DNA from: Halomonas salipaludis
Lineage (GTDB): Bacteria; Pseudomonadota; Gammaproteobacteria; Pseudomonadales; Halomonadaceae
Length of the DNA: 64,000 bases
Direction: 5' to 3'
Assembly: GCF_002286975.1 (NCBI RefSeq)
Contig: NZ_NSKB01000001.1
Coordinates: 250,733 to 314,732, forward strand
Within the stretch, counting starts at the first letter, position 1. Each line of letters begins with the position of its first letter. Shown here piece after piece: positions 9,121-18,553 of this stretch. The position numbers and the translations under genes were made by a program. Under the pieces are notes generated by a model. The model did not search any database and was not told the DNA's origin. It saw only the letters and a list, made by a program, of their open reading frames with translations.

Positions 9121-10998
9121 ATGAGCATTTTTTCCATCGGCTTGAGTGGGCTTAACGCCGCTCAGAATGCCTTGAACACCACCAGCAACAACATCAGCAA
9201 CCTCTACACTCCGGGCTATAACCGCGAGCTGACGCTGCTTGGTGAAGGCGGTGGGGCGGGCGGCGTCAAAGTCAACGACGTCCAGCGGCAGTTCAACCAG
9301 TACGTGGCCGACCAGCTCAATGCGTCGACCAGCTCGTCCAGCGCGCTCAAGGCTTACCAGGGCCAGGTCAGCCAGATCGACAACCTGCTTGCCGACCGCG
9401 ACGCTGGCCTGGCGCCGCTGATGCAGAAATTCTTTTCGGCCATGGAAGACCTGGCCGGGTCGCCGTCCGACCCCGCCGCCCGTCAAGGCGTGTTGGGCGC
9501 GGCCGATACCCTGAGTGCCCAGTTCCGCTCCTTTGACCGTTATCTGGACGACATGCAGCAGGGCGTCAACGGCCAGATCCGGGACGAAGTCACCCAGATC
9601 AACAACCTCACCGACCAGATCGCCGGCTTGAACAAAGAGATCGCCCTGGCTCGCGCGCGTACCGGCCAGGCCCCCAACAGCCTGCTCAACCAGCGCGACG
9701 AGGCGATTGCCGATCTCAGCAAGCGCATGGATGTGCGCGTCAATATCCAGGACGGCAAGACCTACAATATCTCGCTGCCCAATGGGCAACCGCTGGTGTC
9801 GGGCACCAATCAGTTCGACCTCGAGGCCATCGAGTCGGCCAATGACCCGCAGCGCATGGTACTTGGCTACCGCGACGGCAACGGCAGCGTCTCCCAGCTC
9901 AACGAGGGGGCGGTGGCCGGCGGCACACTCGGCGGGCTGATGACCTTCCGTGCCGAGACCCTCGACAAGACCCAGAACCAGATCGGCCAACTGGCGGTAT
10001 CGCTGGCGGCGGGCTTCAACGAACAGCATCGCCTGGGCCAGGACCTCAACGGTGACCAGGGCGAGGATTTCTTCAGTATCGGCCAGCCTCAGGCCTACCG
10101 TAATGAGCGTAACAACAGCGCCGTCGAGATTGCTGAGACGCGCTTTGGCGATCTCGACGACTTACGTGCTACCGACTACACCGTGCGGGTCACGGATGGT
10201 GGTGCGCCGGCCTTCGAAGTGGTGCGCAAGGACAATGGTCGAGTGGTCGACCATGCCTTTGATCCAGGTACCAACGAGCTGAGCTTTGGCGGTGTGGTGA
10301 TCGGCTTCGACGGCGCTGGCTTCGAGAACGGCGACCGCTTCGAGGTGCAACCGGTACGCCGTGCCGGCGCCAGCATGGAGACCCAGATCAGCGACCTCGA
10401 CAAGATCGCCGCGGCAAGCTTTGTCGAGACGGATGGCGACATGCCGATCAGCGGACTTAGTGCCGCCGAGGGCGTCTTTGACGAAGGGGGGGCTCCTTAT
10501 ACGCTGGAGGTTATCGACACCGCTGGGGTCTTCAGCATTGAGATAACGGCGGCAGATAATACTGTCACCACACTTGATCCGGTCACTGCTGGAGAAGAGA
10601 TCACCATCGACGGTGTCACCTTTACTCTCGGCGATATCGAGGAAGGCCAGACCCTGACCCTTGGTGCCGCGCCTCCCGGCACCGGTAATAACCGCAATGC
10701 CCTGGCCATGCAGGGGTTGCAGGATGTCTCGCTGGTGGGCGGTACCTCGAGCGTCAGCCAGGCCTACGGCTCCATGGTCAGCGACGTGGGTAACCGCACC
10801 AATATCGTACAGGTCAACCTCGACGCTCAGCAGGGCCTAACCGACCAGCTGCGCGCCGTGCAGCAGTCCGAGTCCGGGGTCAACCTCGACGAAGAGGCTG
10901 CCAACTTGATGCGCTATCAGCAGTATTACCAGGCCAATGCACGGGTCATCGACATCGGCTCGTCGCTGCTGGATACCATTCTAGGCCTGCGTGCCTGA
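9121..10998 (+). CDS. flgK: Hook-filament junction protein FlgK (HAP1)
   Basis: Junction protein between hook and filament, 625 aa. The N-terminus (MSIFSIGLSGLNAAQNALNTTSNNISNLYTPGYNR) and C-terminus (NLDEEAANLMRYQQYYQANARVIDIGSSLLDTIL) are the conserved axial regions. Residues ~340-540 form an enlarged, acidic, beta-rich exposed domain, which makes the protein longer than the roughly 550-aa enterobacterial FlgK. It is expected to be a FlgN client and a sigma-28-dependent late gene. AAAGGA lies upstream of the ATG. Confidence 0.95.
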   Translation: MSIFSIGLSGLNAAQNALNTTSNNISNLYTPGYNRELTLLGEGGGAGGVKVNDVQRQFNQYVADQLNASTSSSSALKAYQGQVSQIDNLLADRDAGLAPLMQKFFSAMEDLAGSPSDPAARQGVLGAADTLSAQFRSFDRYLDDMQQGVNGQIRDEVTQINNLTDQIAGLNKEIALARARTGQAPNSLLNQRDEAIADLSKRMDVRVNIQDGKTYNISLPNGQPLVSGTNQFDLEAIESANDPQRMVLGYRDGNGSVSQLNEGAVAGGTLGGLMTFRAETLDKTQNQIGQLAVSLAAGFNEQHRLGQDLNGDQGEDFFSIGQPQAYRNERNNSAVEIAETRFGDLDDLRATDYTVRVTDGGAPAFEVVRKDNGRVVDHAFDPGTNELSFGGVVIGFDGAGFENGDRFEVQPVRRAGASMETQISDLDKIAAASFVETDGDMPISGLSAAEGVFDEGGAPYTLEVIDTAGVFSIEITAADNTVTTLDPVTAGEEITIDGVTFTLGDIEEGQTLTLGAAPPGTGNNRNALAMQGLQDVSLVGGTSSVSQAYGSMVSDVGNRTNIVQVNLDAQQGLTDQLRAVQQSESGVNLDEEAANLMRYQQYYQANARVIDIGSSLLDTILGLRA

Positions 10999-11019
10999 TT
11001 CGTTTAGGAGTTAACCGCA

Positions 11020-12261
11020 ATGCGCGTCAGCACCGTGACCATGTTCGAGCAGAGCGTCTCGAGCATGAACCGCCAGCAGAATGATTTCATGAAAGTTGGC
11101 CAGCAGATCGCCTCCGGGCGGCGCGTGGTCAACCCCTCGGACGACCCCCAGGCCGCCTCGCGGGCGGTGGGCGTTGCCCAGTCCAAGGCGGTTACCCAAC
11201 AGCATATGGATGCCCGGGTCAGCGCACGTAACTCGCTGTCCCAGGAGGAGAGCATCCTCAACAGTGTCAGCGATGCCATCGCCAGCGCCAAGACGCTGAT
11301 GATCCAGGCCTCCAGCGATACCCTCAGTGACGTCGACCGCGAGTCCATCGCCAGCGAGCTGCGTGGCATCTACGAAACGGTGATCGGCCAGGCCAACGCC
11401 ACCGACGGCAACGGCCGCTACCTGTTCGGCGGTTACCAGGACAACAGCCCGCCCTACGTGCGTGAGGCGGATGGCTCGGTAAGCTATGTCGGCGACGACA
11501 ACGTTCGCGAACAGCGCATCGACTCCTCGCGACTGATGCCCGTCACCGACAATGGCAACAAGATATTTGCCAGCGTGCCCAGCGGCGCTAAGTACATTAC
11601 CGAGATGGGCGACAATCAGGGCAGTGTGATCGTAGGCGGACCCACGGTGGTGGATTCGTCAGATCCAGGTTATGGGCAGCAGTACCGCATCGAATTCAGT
11701 GGGGATGGCGAGGATGCCACCTATACGGTGGAAACCTTCGATACCGCCACGCAGCAGTGGGTGGCACTCGATCCCGCTGGGGACTATCAGGACGTTGACT
11801 ACGTCGCTGGCGAGCAGATCCGCTTTGGCGGCCTGAGCCTGACCCTGGACGGCACAGCGGCCGACGGCGATAGCTTTACCCTGGGCCGTGCCACGGAGAT
11901 GGAGCCCAACCTGTTCAAGACCTTCGAGAACGCCCTGGCGGTCCTCGAACAGCCCGCCGAGACGCCTCAGCAGAAGGCCGCGCTGCGTAACACCCTCAAT
12001 ACCTCGATGCGCGAGCTCGACAACAGCCTCGACAACGTCCTCACCGTGCGCGCCTCGGTGGGCGCACGCCTCAACGAGATCGACGTGGTCGACTCGGTGG
12101 GCGGTAACCGCATGCTCAACTACGAGCAGACCCTCTCCGATCTGGTCGACCTCGACTACGCCGAAGCCATCTCCGAATACAGCCTGCGTCAGGTCGGCCT
12201 GCAGGCCGCGCAGAGGGCCTTCGTCGACATCCAGGGGATGTCGCTGTTCGATCGTCTCTGA
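11020..12261 (+). CDS. flgL: Hook-filament junction protein FlgL (HAP3)
   Basis: Second junction protein, 413 aa. The flagellin-like N-terminus (MRVSTVTMFEQSVSSMNRQQNDFMKVGQQIASGRRVVNPSDDP) and C-terminus (YAEAISEYSLRQVGLQAAQRAF) are conserved. A central insertion (~residues 200-290) is acidic and probably surface exposed. It follows flgK by 21 bp with TAGGAG as ribosome site and ends the operon before a strong terminator. Confidence 0.95.
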   Translation: MRVSTVTMFEQSVSSMNRQQNDFMKVGQQIASGRRVVNPSDDPQAASRAVGVAQSKAVTQQHMDARVSARNSLSQEESILNSVSDAIASAKTLMIQASSDTLSDVDRESIASELRGIYETVIGQANATDGNGRYLFGGYQDNSPPYVREADGSVSYVGDDNVREQRIDSSRLMPVTDNGNKIFASVPSGAKYITEMGDNQGSVIVGGPTVVDSSDPGYGQQYRIEFSGDGEDATYTVETFDTATQQWVALDPAGDYQDVDYVAGEQIRFGGLSLTLDGTAADGDSFTLGRATEMEPNLFKTFENALAVLEQPAETPQQKAALRNTLNTSMRELDNSLDNVLTVRASVGARLNEIDVVDSVGGNRMLNYEQTLSDLVDLDYAEAISEYSLRQVGLQAAQRAFVDIQGMSLFDRL

Positions 12262-12282
12262 GTGGTATGTGCTGCTCTCTTC

Positions 12283-12308
12283 ACCGCTGCCTCGGCAGCG
12301 GTTTTTTT
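12283..12308 (+). terminator. Intrinsic terminator after flgL
   Basis: Perfect 8-bp stem (ACCGCTGC / GCAGCGGT) with a CTCG tetraloop, followed by seven consecutive T. It ends the flg operon and touches the stop codon of the convergent gene on the minus strand. Confidence 0.95.
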
Positions 12309-13591
12309 CAGGTCACCACCCTTAGACACTGCCCAGCGTGGTAGAGCGTGAAGCCACTTTCGTAGGCGGCGCTTCTCAGCCTGCGCGCGCTAACTGGCGC
12401 GTGGCGCTTGAGCGGCAGCGGCAGCAGGGTGTCGTCGCCATGGGCTATATAGTGGGCGAAGCCTTTGCCAACCACGCTACCGGTGGTCAGTCCGCGGCCG
12501 TTGTAGCCACTGGCGGCGAGAATCCCCGGTTGTGGTTCGAACAGGCGCAGGGTGTGATCGGGGGTGAAGCCGATGCGCCCGGTCCAGGAGGTTTGCCACT
12601 CGACCTTGCCGAGGTCGGGGAAGTAGCAGCGCTGGATGCGATTGGCCCACTGCTCGAGGTACGCCTGCGGGCGACCTTCGCCCTGGCCGAGGCTGCCGAG
12701 GATCAGGCGGCCCTGATCGTCACGGCGCATGCTGCTCAGCACCATGCGGGTGTCCCAGGCGCCCTGGCGCTGGGGCAGGATGCGCTCTGCGGCGTCGCTC
12801 TCCAGTGGCTGCGAGGCGACCTGAAAGAAGTGGCCGGGAAAGTAATGTCGCTTGACCGCATTCCACTCATCGCAAGTATAGGCGTTGGTGGCCAGCACCA
12901 CCCGGTCAGCAGTCACCGCGCCTCGCGCGGTGGACACCCGCCAGCGCTCGCCGTCGCGTGCGATGCCGTCGGCAGCGCTGTGAGTGAACAGGCGCGCGCC
13001 CTGCTCGACGGCGGCACGTGCCAGGCCGTGGGTATAGGCGGCCGGGTTGAGTGTGCCAGCGCGTTCATCGAGCAGGGCGGCCCGGATCCTGCTGGTTCCG
13101 GTAAGCGCCTGGCACGCCTCACCTTCGACCAGGCTGACCGGCGCGCCGCGTGAGATCAGCTGGGCGTGGCGCCGAGCCAGCTCGTTACGGCCCTTGGCGC
13201 TATGGCCCAAGTGTAGGGTGCCGGTACGCGTCGCACTGCAGTCGATGGCGTAGCGCTCGATGATATCGAACACCGCCGCCGGTGCCTCGCCCAGTATTCG
13301 ATTGACGCGCTCGCCATCGGTCTCGCCCAGTGCCTCGACGATATCGTCGGGTGGAATCCACAGCCCGGCGTTGACCAGGCCGACATTGCGACCCGAACCG
13401 CCGCTGGCCACCGACTCACCAGCCTCGAGCAGCACGCTGTCGACGCCCAGCTCGGCAAGATGCAGGGCGGTGCTCAGGCCGGTGATGCCGGCTCCCACGA
13501 TGCATACCCGGGTCTCGATGGGCCCTTCCAGCGCCGGCGTTGGCGGTGCTGTTTCGCGGGCAGTGGTCTCCCACAGGCAGCGTGTTTGCAT
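12308..13591 (-). CDS. amaA: FAD-dependent amine/imino-acid oxidase, AmaA-like (L-pipecolate oxidase candidate)
   Basis: DAO-family flavoprotein of 427 aa. The Rossmann FAD motif VGAGITGLSTALHLAELG lies at residues ~32-50 with the acidic end of beta-2 (LLEAG), and SGGSGRNVGLVNAG follows. The C-terminal GYNGRGLTTGSVVGK is the usual FAD-contact motif of this family. The ATG at 13591 follows AAGGAG; the frame stays open to 13963 but overlaps the neighbouring dehydrogenase. Length and pairing with an ALDH7 gene match Pseudomonas putida AmaA-AmaB, where AmaA oxidises L-pipecolate to piperideine-6-carboxylate. The substrate is inferred from context; another amino acid or polyamine derivative is possible. 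Confidence 0.75.
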   Translation of the reverse strand: MQTRCLWETTARETAPPTPALEGPIETRVCIVGAGITGLSTALHLAELGVDSVLLEAGESVASGGSGRNVGLVNAGLWIPPDDIVEALGETDGERVNRILGEAPAAVFDIIERYAIDCSATRTGTLHLGHSAKGRNELARRHAQLISRGAPVSLVEGEACQALTGTSRIRAALLDERAGTLNPAAYTHGLARAAVEQGARLFTHSAADGIARDGERWRVSTARGAVTADRVVLATNAYTCDEWNAVKRHYFPGHFFQVASQPLESDAAERILPQRQGAWDTRMVLSSMRRDDQGRLILGSLGQGEGRPQAYLEQWANRIQRCYFPDLGKVEWQTSWTGRIGFTPDHTLRLFEPQPGILAASGYNGRGLTTGSVVGKGFAHYIAHGDDTLLPLPLKRHAPVSARRLRSAAYESGFTLYHAGQCLRVVT

Positions 13592-13667
13592 ATCCGCGTC
13601 TCCTTGCGCACCCGACCCTGCGGCGCGCCTACCTGTTTCCCCATCAGTCAGGCGAGGGCGTATGAGG

Positions 13668-15161
13668 TCAGTCGAACTTGATCCCCTGCGCCAGCGGCAG
13701 TTCGCGGGAGTAGTTGACGGTGTTGGTCTGGCGACGCATATAGCTCTTCCACACGTCGGAGCCCGACTCGCGGCCGCCGCCGGTCTCCTTCTCGCCGCCG
13801 AAGGCACCGCCGATTTCGGCACCGCTGGGGCCGATATTGACATTGGCGATGCCGCAGTCGCTGCCCACATCCGAGACGAAGCTCTCCGCCTCGCGCACGT
13901 CAGTGGTGAAGATGCACGACGACAGCCCCTGGGGCACGTCGTTGTTGAGGGCAATGGCCTCATCCAGCTCGCGATAGCTCATCACGTAGAGAATCGGCGC
14001 GAAGGTCTCGTGCCTGACCAGCTCGTCCTGGGCGTCGACCTCGACGATGGCCGGCGATACGTAGTAGCCGTTGGCGTACTGCTCGGCTAGCTGGCGCTCG
14101 CCGCCAAATACCTTGGCCCCCTGGTCGCGGGCCTTGGCCAGCACGCCCTGCATGGCATCGAAGGCCTGCTGATCGATCAGCGGCCCGACCAACTGGCCCT
14201 CCAGCGGATTGCCGATCGAGACCCCGGCATAGGCCTTCTTGAGCCGCGTTATCACTTCAGCCTTGATCGACTCGTGGACGATCAGCCGGCGCAGGGTGGT
14301 GCAGCGCTGCCCGGCGGTGCCCACCGCAGAGAACAAGATGGCACGGGTGGCCATGTCGAGGTCGGCACTGGGGGCCAGGATCATGGCGTTGTTGCCGCCC
14401 AGCTCTAGGATGCTGCGACCGAAGCGTGCGGCGACCCGCGGGCCCACCTCGCGGCCCATGCGCGTACTGCCGGTGGCGCTGACCAGTGCCACCCGGGCAT
14501 CGTCGACCAGCTGCTCGCCGGTCTCGCGCTCGCCGATGATCACCTGACTGAGCTGCGCCGGGGCATCGTCGCCGAAGGCGGCCATGGCGCGTTCGAGCAG
14601 CGCCTGGCAGGCCAGGGCAGTGAGCGGGGTCTTCTCCGAGGGCTTCCACAGCAGGCTGTTGCCACACACCAGCGCCAGGGCGGCGTTCCAGGCCCAGGGC
14701 GCCACCGGGAAATTGAACGCGGTGATCAGCCCCACCGGCCCCAGCGGATGCCAACTCTCGCGCATATGGTGGCCGGGGCGCTCGGAGGCGATGGTCAGGC
14801 CGAACAACTGGCGCGACTGGCCCACGGCGAGATCGCAGATGTCGATCATCTCCTGAACTTCGCCGAGCCCCTCCTGGAGGATCTTGCCGCACTCCCAGGT
14901 CACCAGCGCGCCGAGGTCCTGCTTGTGGGTGCGCAGCTGCTCGCCGAACAGTCGCACTAGCTCGCCGCGGCGTGGGGCCGGCACCTCGCGCCAGGCGAGA
15001 AAGGCGACCTCGGCCGCCGCGATCTGCGCCTCGACCTCGCTGGCGGAGGCCGAGTGTACGCGGCCAATGACGCTGCCATCGATGGGCGTGGTGACGGCCA
15101 GGTTGCCGTTGCGGTAGGCATCGGGGCTGACGCCGAGGCGCTGCATGATATCGTCGATCAT
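13668..15161 (-). CDS. amaB: ALDH7-family aldehyde dehydrogenase, AmaB-like (piperideine-6-carboxylate / aminoadipate semialdehyde dehydrogenase)
   Basis: NAD-dependent aldehyde dehydrogenase of 497 aa. The catalytic Glu is in ILELGGNN (E253) and the catalytic Cys in GTAGQRCTTLRR (C287); ITAFNFPVAPWAWN and the C-terminal NVNIGPSGAEIGGAFGGEKETGGGRESGSD are ALDH7 (antiquitin/AmaB) hallmarks. The start at 15161 is fixed by AGGAG five bases upstream; an ATG at 15176 lacks one. It is expected to oxidise 2-aminoadipate-6-semialdehyde to 2-aminoadipate. It sits 76 bp upstream of the oxidase on the same strand and divergent from a LysR gene. Confidence 0.88.
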   Translation of the reverse strand: MIDDIMQRLGVSPDAYRNGNLAVTTPIDGSVIGRVHSASASEVEAQIAAAEVAFLAWREVPAPRRGELVRLFGEQLRTHKQDLGALVTWECGKILQEGLGEVQEMIDICDLAVGQSRQLFGLTIASERPGHHMRESWHPLGPVGLITAFNFPVAPWAWNAALALVCGNSLLWKPSEKTPLTALACQALLERAMAAFGDDAPAQLSQVIIGERETGEQLVDDARVALVSATGSTRMGREVGPRVAARFGRSILELGGNNAMILAPSADLDMATRAILFSAVGTAGQRCTTLRRLIVHESIKAEVITRLKKAYAGVSIGNPLEGQLVGPLIDQQAFDAMQGVLAKARDQGAKVFGGERQLAEQYANGYYVSPAIVEVDAQDELVRHETFAPILYVMSYRELDEAIALNNDVPQGLSSCIFTTDVREAESFVSDVGSDCGIANVNIGPSGAEIGGAFGGEKETGGGRESGSDVWKSYMRRQTNTVNYSRELPLAQGIKFD

Positions 15162-15285
15162 TCTTGCTCCTATCATTGTCGTTTAGTGCAAAAGCGTGAA
15201 TCGAGTATCACCAGCATGGTTAGGCGCCAGCAAACGATGTTTAATATACATATCATTCCCTAATTTCATGACCTGTGGAGGCCCA
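15162..15285. promoter_or_regulatory. Divergent control region between amaB and lysR
   Basis: A 124-bp AT-enriched gap between divergent genes, with a run rich in TATA-like steps at 15241-15262 (AATATACATATC). LysR regulators usually bind and control such a gap. I could not fix a unique T-N11-A operator, so only the position is supported. Confidence 0.5.
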
Positions 15286-16200
15286 ATGAATCGCCGCCAC
15301 CTTCCTTCCCTGGCCGGTCTGCAGTGTTTCGAGGCCGCTGCCCGGCATCTCAGCTTTACCCGCGCCGCCGCCGAGCTGAGTCTTACCCAGAGTGCGGTGA
15401 GCAAGCAGGTGGCCCAGCTCGAGTCGGTACTCGAGCATCCGCTGTTCCGACGCATCCGCCGCCGCTTGCATCTCACGCCGGAGGGCGCCGTCTACCTCAG
15501 CGAGGCGCGCAAGATCCTCGCCCAGGTCGAGATGTCGACGCGCTACATGCAGTCCTATGGGGGTGAGAGCGATGTGCTCAACGTTGCCACCTTGCCGACC
15601 TTCGGTGCGCGCTGGTTGATCCCGCGGCTCAACGGCTTCCGCTTTCGCTACCCGCAGATCAACCTCAACATCAGCAATCGGGTCGAGCCCTTCGACCTGC
15701 AGCAGGAGCGCATCGACGTGGCGTTCTTCTTCGGTCACGGCGCCTGGCCGCGCGCCGAATGCGTCAAGCTGCTCGATGAAGAGATGGTGGCGGTGTGCTC
15801 GCCTCAGGCGCTGCAGCACGTCACGATCGACCAGCCGCTGGATATGACCCAACTGGTGCTGCTGCAGAGCGCCACGCGGCCCGAGGCCTGGCACGACTGG
15901 TTCGAGGCCCAGCAGCAGTACACCGAGCACAGCTATCACGGGCCGCGCTTCGATACGTTCTACATGGCCTTGCGTGCCGCCCAGGCGGGGTGTGGCGTGG
16001 CACTGGTACCACGCTTCTTGGCCGAAGAGGAGCTCCAGGAGGGCAAGCTGGTGATGCCCTGGCCGTTTGCCCTGACGAGTCGCGATAGCTACTACATGGC
16101 GTATCCCGAGCATATGGCCGAGCTCTACAAGGTGCGCTCGTTCATCGACTGGATCGGCGAGCGCATCGCGGCGCCAGCGGCTATGCCGGCAGCGTGCTGA
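15286..16200 (+). CDS. LysR-family transcriptional regulator (GcvA-like), copy 1
   Basis: 304-aa regulator. The N-terminal winged helix-turn-helix spans residues ~6-65 (FEAAARHLSFTRAAAELSLTQSAVSKQVAQLE), followed by a periplasmic-binding-protein-like effector domain. The ATG at 15286 is set by GTGGAGG just upstream; an in-frame start at 15196 would add a non-family extension. It is divergent from amaB, the classic position for controlling that gene and itself. It is a paralogue of the next gene, sharing long stretches (MQCFEAAARH, SFTRAA, LTQSAVSKQVAQLE, IDVAFFxGHG, GVALVPRF), and the two genes converge with a 20-bp overlap. Confidence 0.9.
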   Translation: MNRRHLPSLAGLQCFEAAARHLSFTRAAAELSLTQSAVSKQVAQLESVLEHPLFRRIRRRLHLTPEGAVYLSEARKILAQVEMSTRYMQSYGGESDVLNVATLPTFGARWLIPRLNGFRFRYPQINLNISNRVEPFDLQQERIDVAFFFGHGAWPRAECVKLLDEEMVAVCSPQALQHVTIDQPLDMTQLVLLQSATRPEAWHDWFEAQQQYTEHSYHGPRFDTFYMALRAAQAGCGVALVPRFLAEEELQEGKLVMPWPFALTSRDSYYMAYPEHMAELYKVRSFIDWIGERIAAPAAMPAAC

Positions 16201-17068
16201 GGATATGCTCGACGAAGCGTCTCACCTTGGCCAGTTCGCCGAGGTGTTCGGGGTAGACGAGGTAGTAGGCGCTGGCACTGAGCAGGCGGTGGGGGGCGGC
16301 GACGGCGAGGTGCCCGCTGTCGAGCTCCTCGGCGACCGTGAAGCGTGGCACCAGCGCCACGCCGCCGCCAGCCATGGCGGTGCGCACTAGCATCGGAAAG
16401 GTCTCGAAACGGGTGCCGTGGTAGCTGCGGTCGGTGCCGATGTGCTGCTCGGCGAACCACCGGTGCCAGGCATCCGGGCGGGTCGAGAGGTGCAGCAGCG
16501 GTAGCTCGCCGAGGTCGCTGGCCGAGACCGGCGCCCGGGCTGACAGCAGCGCCGGGGCGGCCACGGCGACCATCTCCTCGTCGGCGAGCTTGTGGCACTC
16601 CAGGTCGGGCCAACTGCCGTGGCCGTAGAAGAACGCCACGTCGATGTTCTGCCGTTCGAGGTCGAAGTCCTCGACGCGGTCGTGGAACTCCAGGCTGATG
16701 CGTGGGTTGGCGGCCAGGAACGCCGGCAACCGGTCGGCCAGCCAGCGCGTGCCGAAGCTCGGCAGGGTCGCGACCTTAAGCACCTCGCTATTGCCGCTGT
16801 AGGTCATGATGGCATGGGTCGACATCTCGATCTGCGCCAGCACCTTGCGTACGTCGCTGAGGTATATCGCGCCCTCCGGCGTCAACACCAGGCTGCGCCG
16901 CACACGGCGAAACAGCTTGTGCTGCAGGTGCGCCTCGAGCTGGGCTACCTGCTTGCTCACCGCGCTCTGGGTCAGGTTCAGTGCCTCGGCGGCGCGGGTA
17001 AAGCTCTTGTGCCGCGCGGCGGCCTCGAAGCACTGCATGGCGGTGGTCGAGGGTAAGTTTCGTGACAT
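16181..17068 (-). CDS. LysR-family transcriptional regulator (GcvA-like), copy 2
   Basis: 295-aa regulator, clearly paralogous to the previous one over its full length. The helix-turn-helix (FEAAARHKSFTRAAEALNLTQSAVSKQVAQLE) is nearly the same, while the effector domain is more divergent. I placed the start at 17068 (MSRNLPST), which aligns with the paralogue; ATGs at 17080 and 17104 are also in frame. It is divergent from the aminotransferase-hglS pair, so each regulator faces one half of the catabolic block. Its last 20 bp overlap the end of the other lysR. Confidence 0.9.
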   Translation of the reverse strand: MSRNLPSTTAMQCFEAAARHKSFTRAAEALNLTQSAVSKQVAQLEAHLQHKLFRRVRRSLVLTPEGAIYLSDVRKVLAQIEMSTHAIMTYSGNSEVLKVATLPSFGTRWLADRLPAFLAANPRISLEFHDRVEDFDLERQNIDVAFFYGHGSWPDLECHKLADEEMVAVAAPALLSARAPVSASDLGELPLLHLSTRPDAWHRWFAEQHIGTDRSYHGTRFETFPMLVRTAMAGGGVALVPRFTVAEELDSGHLAVAAPHRLLSASAYYLVYPEHLGELAKVRRFVEHILSTLPA

Positions 17069-17255
17069 TTCGCTGAGCATTCCATGACGGCATGTGTGAG
17101 GCAATTTTAGCCATTAAAACGCACTGTTTCGGCAGTTTTTCGTTTACCCATGATAATACGGAATGCATAGCGCGCTTTTTTTCGTTTGAGGCGTGGGGCG
17201 GGCTCTGCTCTGATAGCGGTACTACTGGATATCGCAGCTGGAGGATGGACAACGC
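17069..17255. promoter_or_regulatory. Divergent control region between lysR copy 2 and aminotransferase gene
   Basis: 187 bp, notably AT-rich around 17100-17195 with T-tracts, in contrast to the flanking genes. It must contain promoters for both directions and probably the LysR site. No exact operator or promoter boxes could be fixed by eye. Confidence 0.5.
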
Positions 17256-18509
17256 ATGGAGCTTCCCTTTGTCAGCGAGTCGATGGGCGTGGTGCATCCC
17301 ATCTGTGTGGAGCGGGGGCGCAATGCCGAGGTGTGGGACGAGCAGGGGCGGCGCTATATCGACTTCGTCGGAGGCATCGGCGTGCTCAACCTCGGGCACT
17401 GCCATCCGGCGATCGTCGAGGCGGCCAGCGCCCAGCTCGGCCGCCTGACCCACTCGGCGTTCAACGCCGTCCCGCACCGCGGCTATCTCGATGTGGTCGC
17501 CGCGCTGCAGGACTTCGTGCCGGTCAGCTATCCGCTGAGTGTCATGCTCACCAACAGCGGCGCCGAGGCCACCGAGAACGCCCTCAAGGTGGCGCGCGGC
17601 CACACCGGTCGCCAGGCGGTGATCGCCTTCGACGACGCTTTTCACGGCCGCACCCTGGCGGCGCTCAACCTCAACGGCAAGGTGGCACCCTACAAGCGCC
17701 GGCTCGGCGCGCTGCCAGGCCCGGTCTACCACCTGCCGTTCCCCAGCGGCGACGGTGGCGTCAGTGCCGAGCAGGGCCTGGCGGCGCTGGCGCGGCTATT
17801 CGAGGTCGAGGTACCGGCGGATGAAGTGGCCGCCATCGTGGTCGAGCCGGTGCAGGGCGAAGGCGGCTTTCGCCTGCTCGACCGCACCTTCGCCGAGCAG
17901 CTACGCGAGGTCTGCGACCGCCACGGCATGGTGCTGATCATCGACGAGATCCAGTCCGGCTTCGGGCGCAGCGGCACGCGCTTCGCCTTTTCGCACCTGG
18001 GCATCGAGCCCGACCTGCTGCTGATGGGCAAGAGCATCGCCGGTGGCCTGCCGCTGGCCGCGGTGGCCGGGCGCGAGGCGATCATGAACGCCCTGCCCAA
18101 GGGCGGGCTGGGCGGCACCTACTCCGGCAACCCGGCGGCCTGTGCCGCGGCCAAGGCGGTGATGCAGATCATGACCGAGTCGCGCCTGGGCGAGTGGGGC
18201 GCGCGGATCGAGCAGACCATCGTCGCTGCCCACCGGCGCTGGCAGGCCAGCGACCGCTTGCCGATGCTGGGCGAGCTGACCGGCATCGGCGCCATGCGCG
18301 GCATCGTCTTCCACGATACCGCCGCCGCCAGCGGTAGCCAACACCTGGCCACGTTGCTGACCACGGCCCGCGAGCAGGGCCTGCTGCTGATGCCCAGCGG
18401 ACGCCACAAGAACGTCCTGCGGCTGCTGATGCCGTTGACTATCGAAGCCGAGCGACTCGATGAGGGCCTGGCGATTCTCGAGCGCGCCCTCGACTCGCTC
18501 GAGGCCTGA
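17256..18509 (+). CDS. Class III PLP aminotransferase (2-aminoadipate aminotransferase candidate)
   Basis: 417-aa fold-type I class III enzyme related to 4-aminobutyrate and acetylornithine aminotransferases. The PLP phosphate loop is NSGAEATENALK (~residues 100-111), the PLP-nitrogen aspartate is in LIIDEIQSGFGRSG (D230) and the Schiff-base lysine is in LLMGKSIAGGLPLAA (K259). GGAGGATGG precedes the ATG. hglS lies 44 bp downstream on the same strand. HglS consumes 2-oxoadipate, so deamination of 2-aminoadipate is the likely job, as proposed for the class III AmaC of P. putida. A 5-aminovalerate or GABA role cannot be excluded from sequence. Confidence 0.75.
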   Translation: MELPFVSESMGVVHPICVERGRNAEVWDEQGRRYIDFVGGIGVLNLGHCHPAIVEAASAQLGRLTHSAFNAVPHRGYLDVVAALQDFVPVSYPLSVMLTNSGAEATENALKVARGHTGRQAVIAFDDAFHGRTLAALNLNGKVAPYKRRLGALPGPVYHLPFPSGDGGVSAEQGLAALARLFEVEVPADEVAAIVVEPVQGEGGFRLLDRTFAEQLREVCDRHGMVLIIDEIQSGFGRSGTRFAFSHLGIEPDLLLMGKSIAGGLPLAAVAGREAIMNALPKGGLGGTYSGNPAACAAAKAVMQIMTESRLGEWGARIEQTIVAAHRRWQASDRLPMLGELTGIGAMRGIVFHDTAAASGSQHLATLLTTAREQGLLLMPSGRHKNVLRLLMPLTIEAERLDEGLAILERALDSLEA

Positions 18510-18553
18510 CACGTAACCGCTATGCTGAGTAATACCGGCCACAGGAGGCCCAG

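Noticed and set aside
12308..13963. 551-codon open frame containing the oxidase gene
   Set aside because: The part upstream of 13591 is antisense to the AmaB-like dehydrogenase, Arg/Pro/Ser-rich, and lacks family similarity. AAGGAG fixes the true start at 13591.
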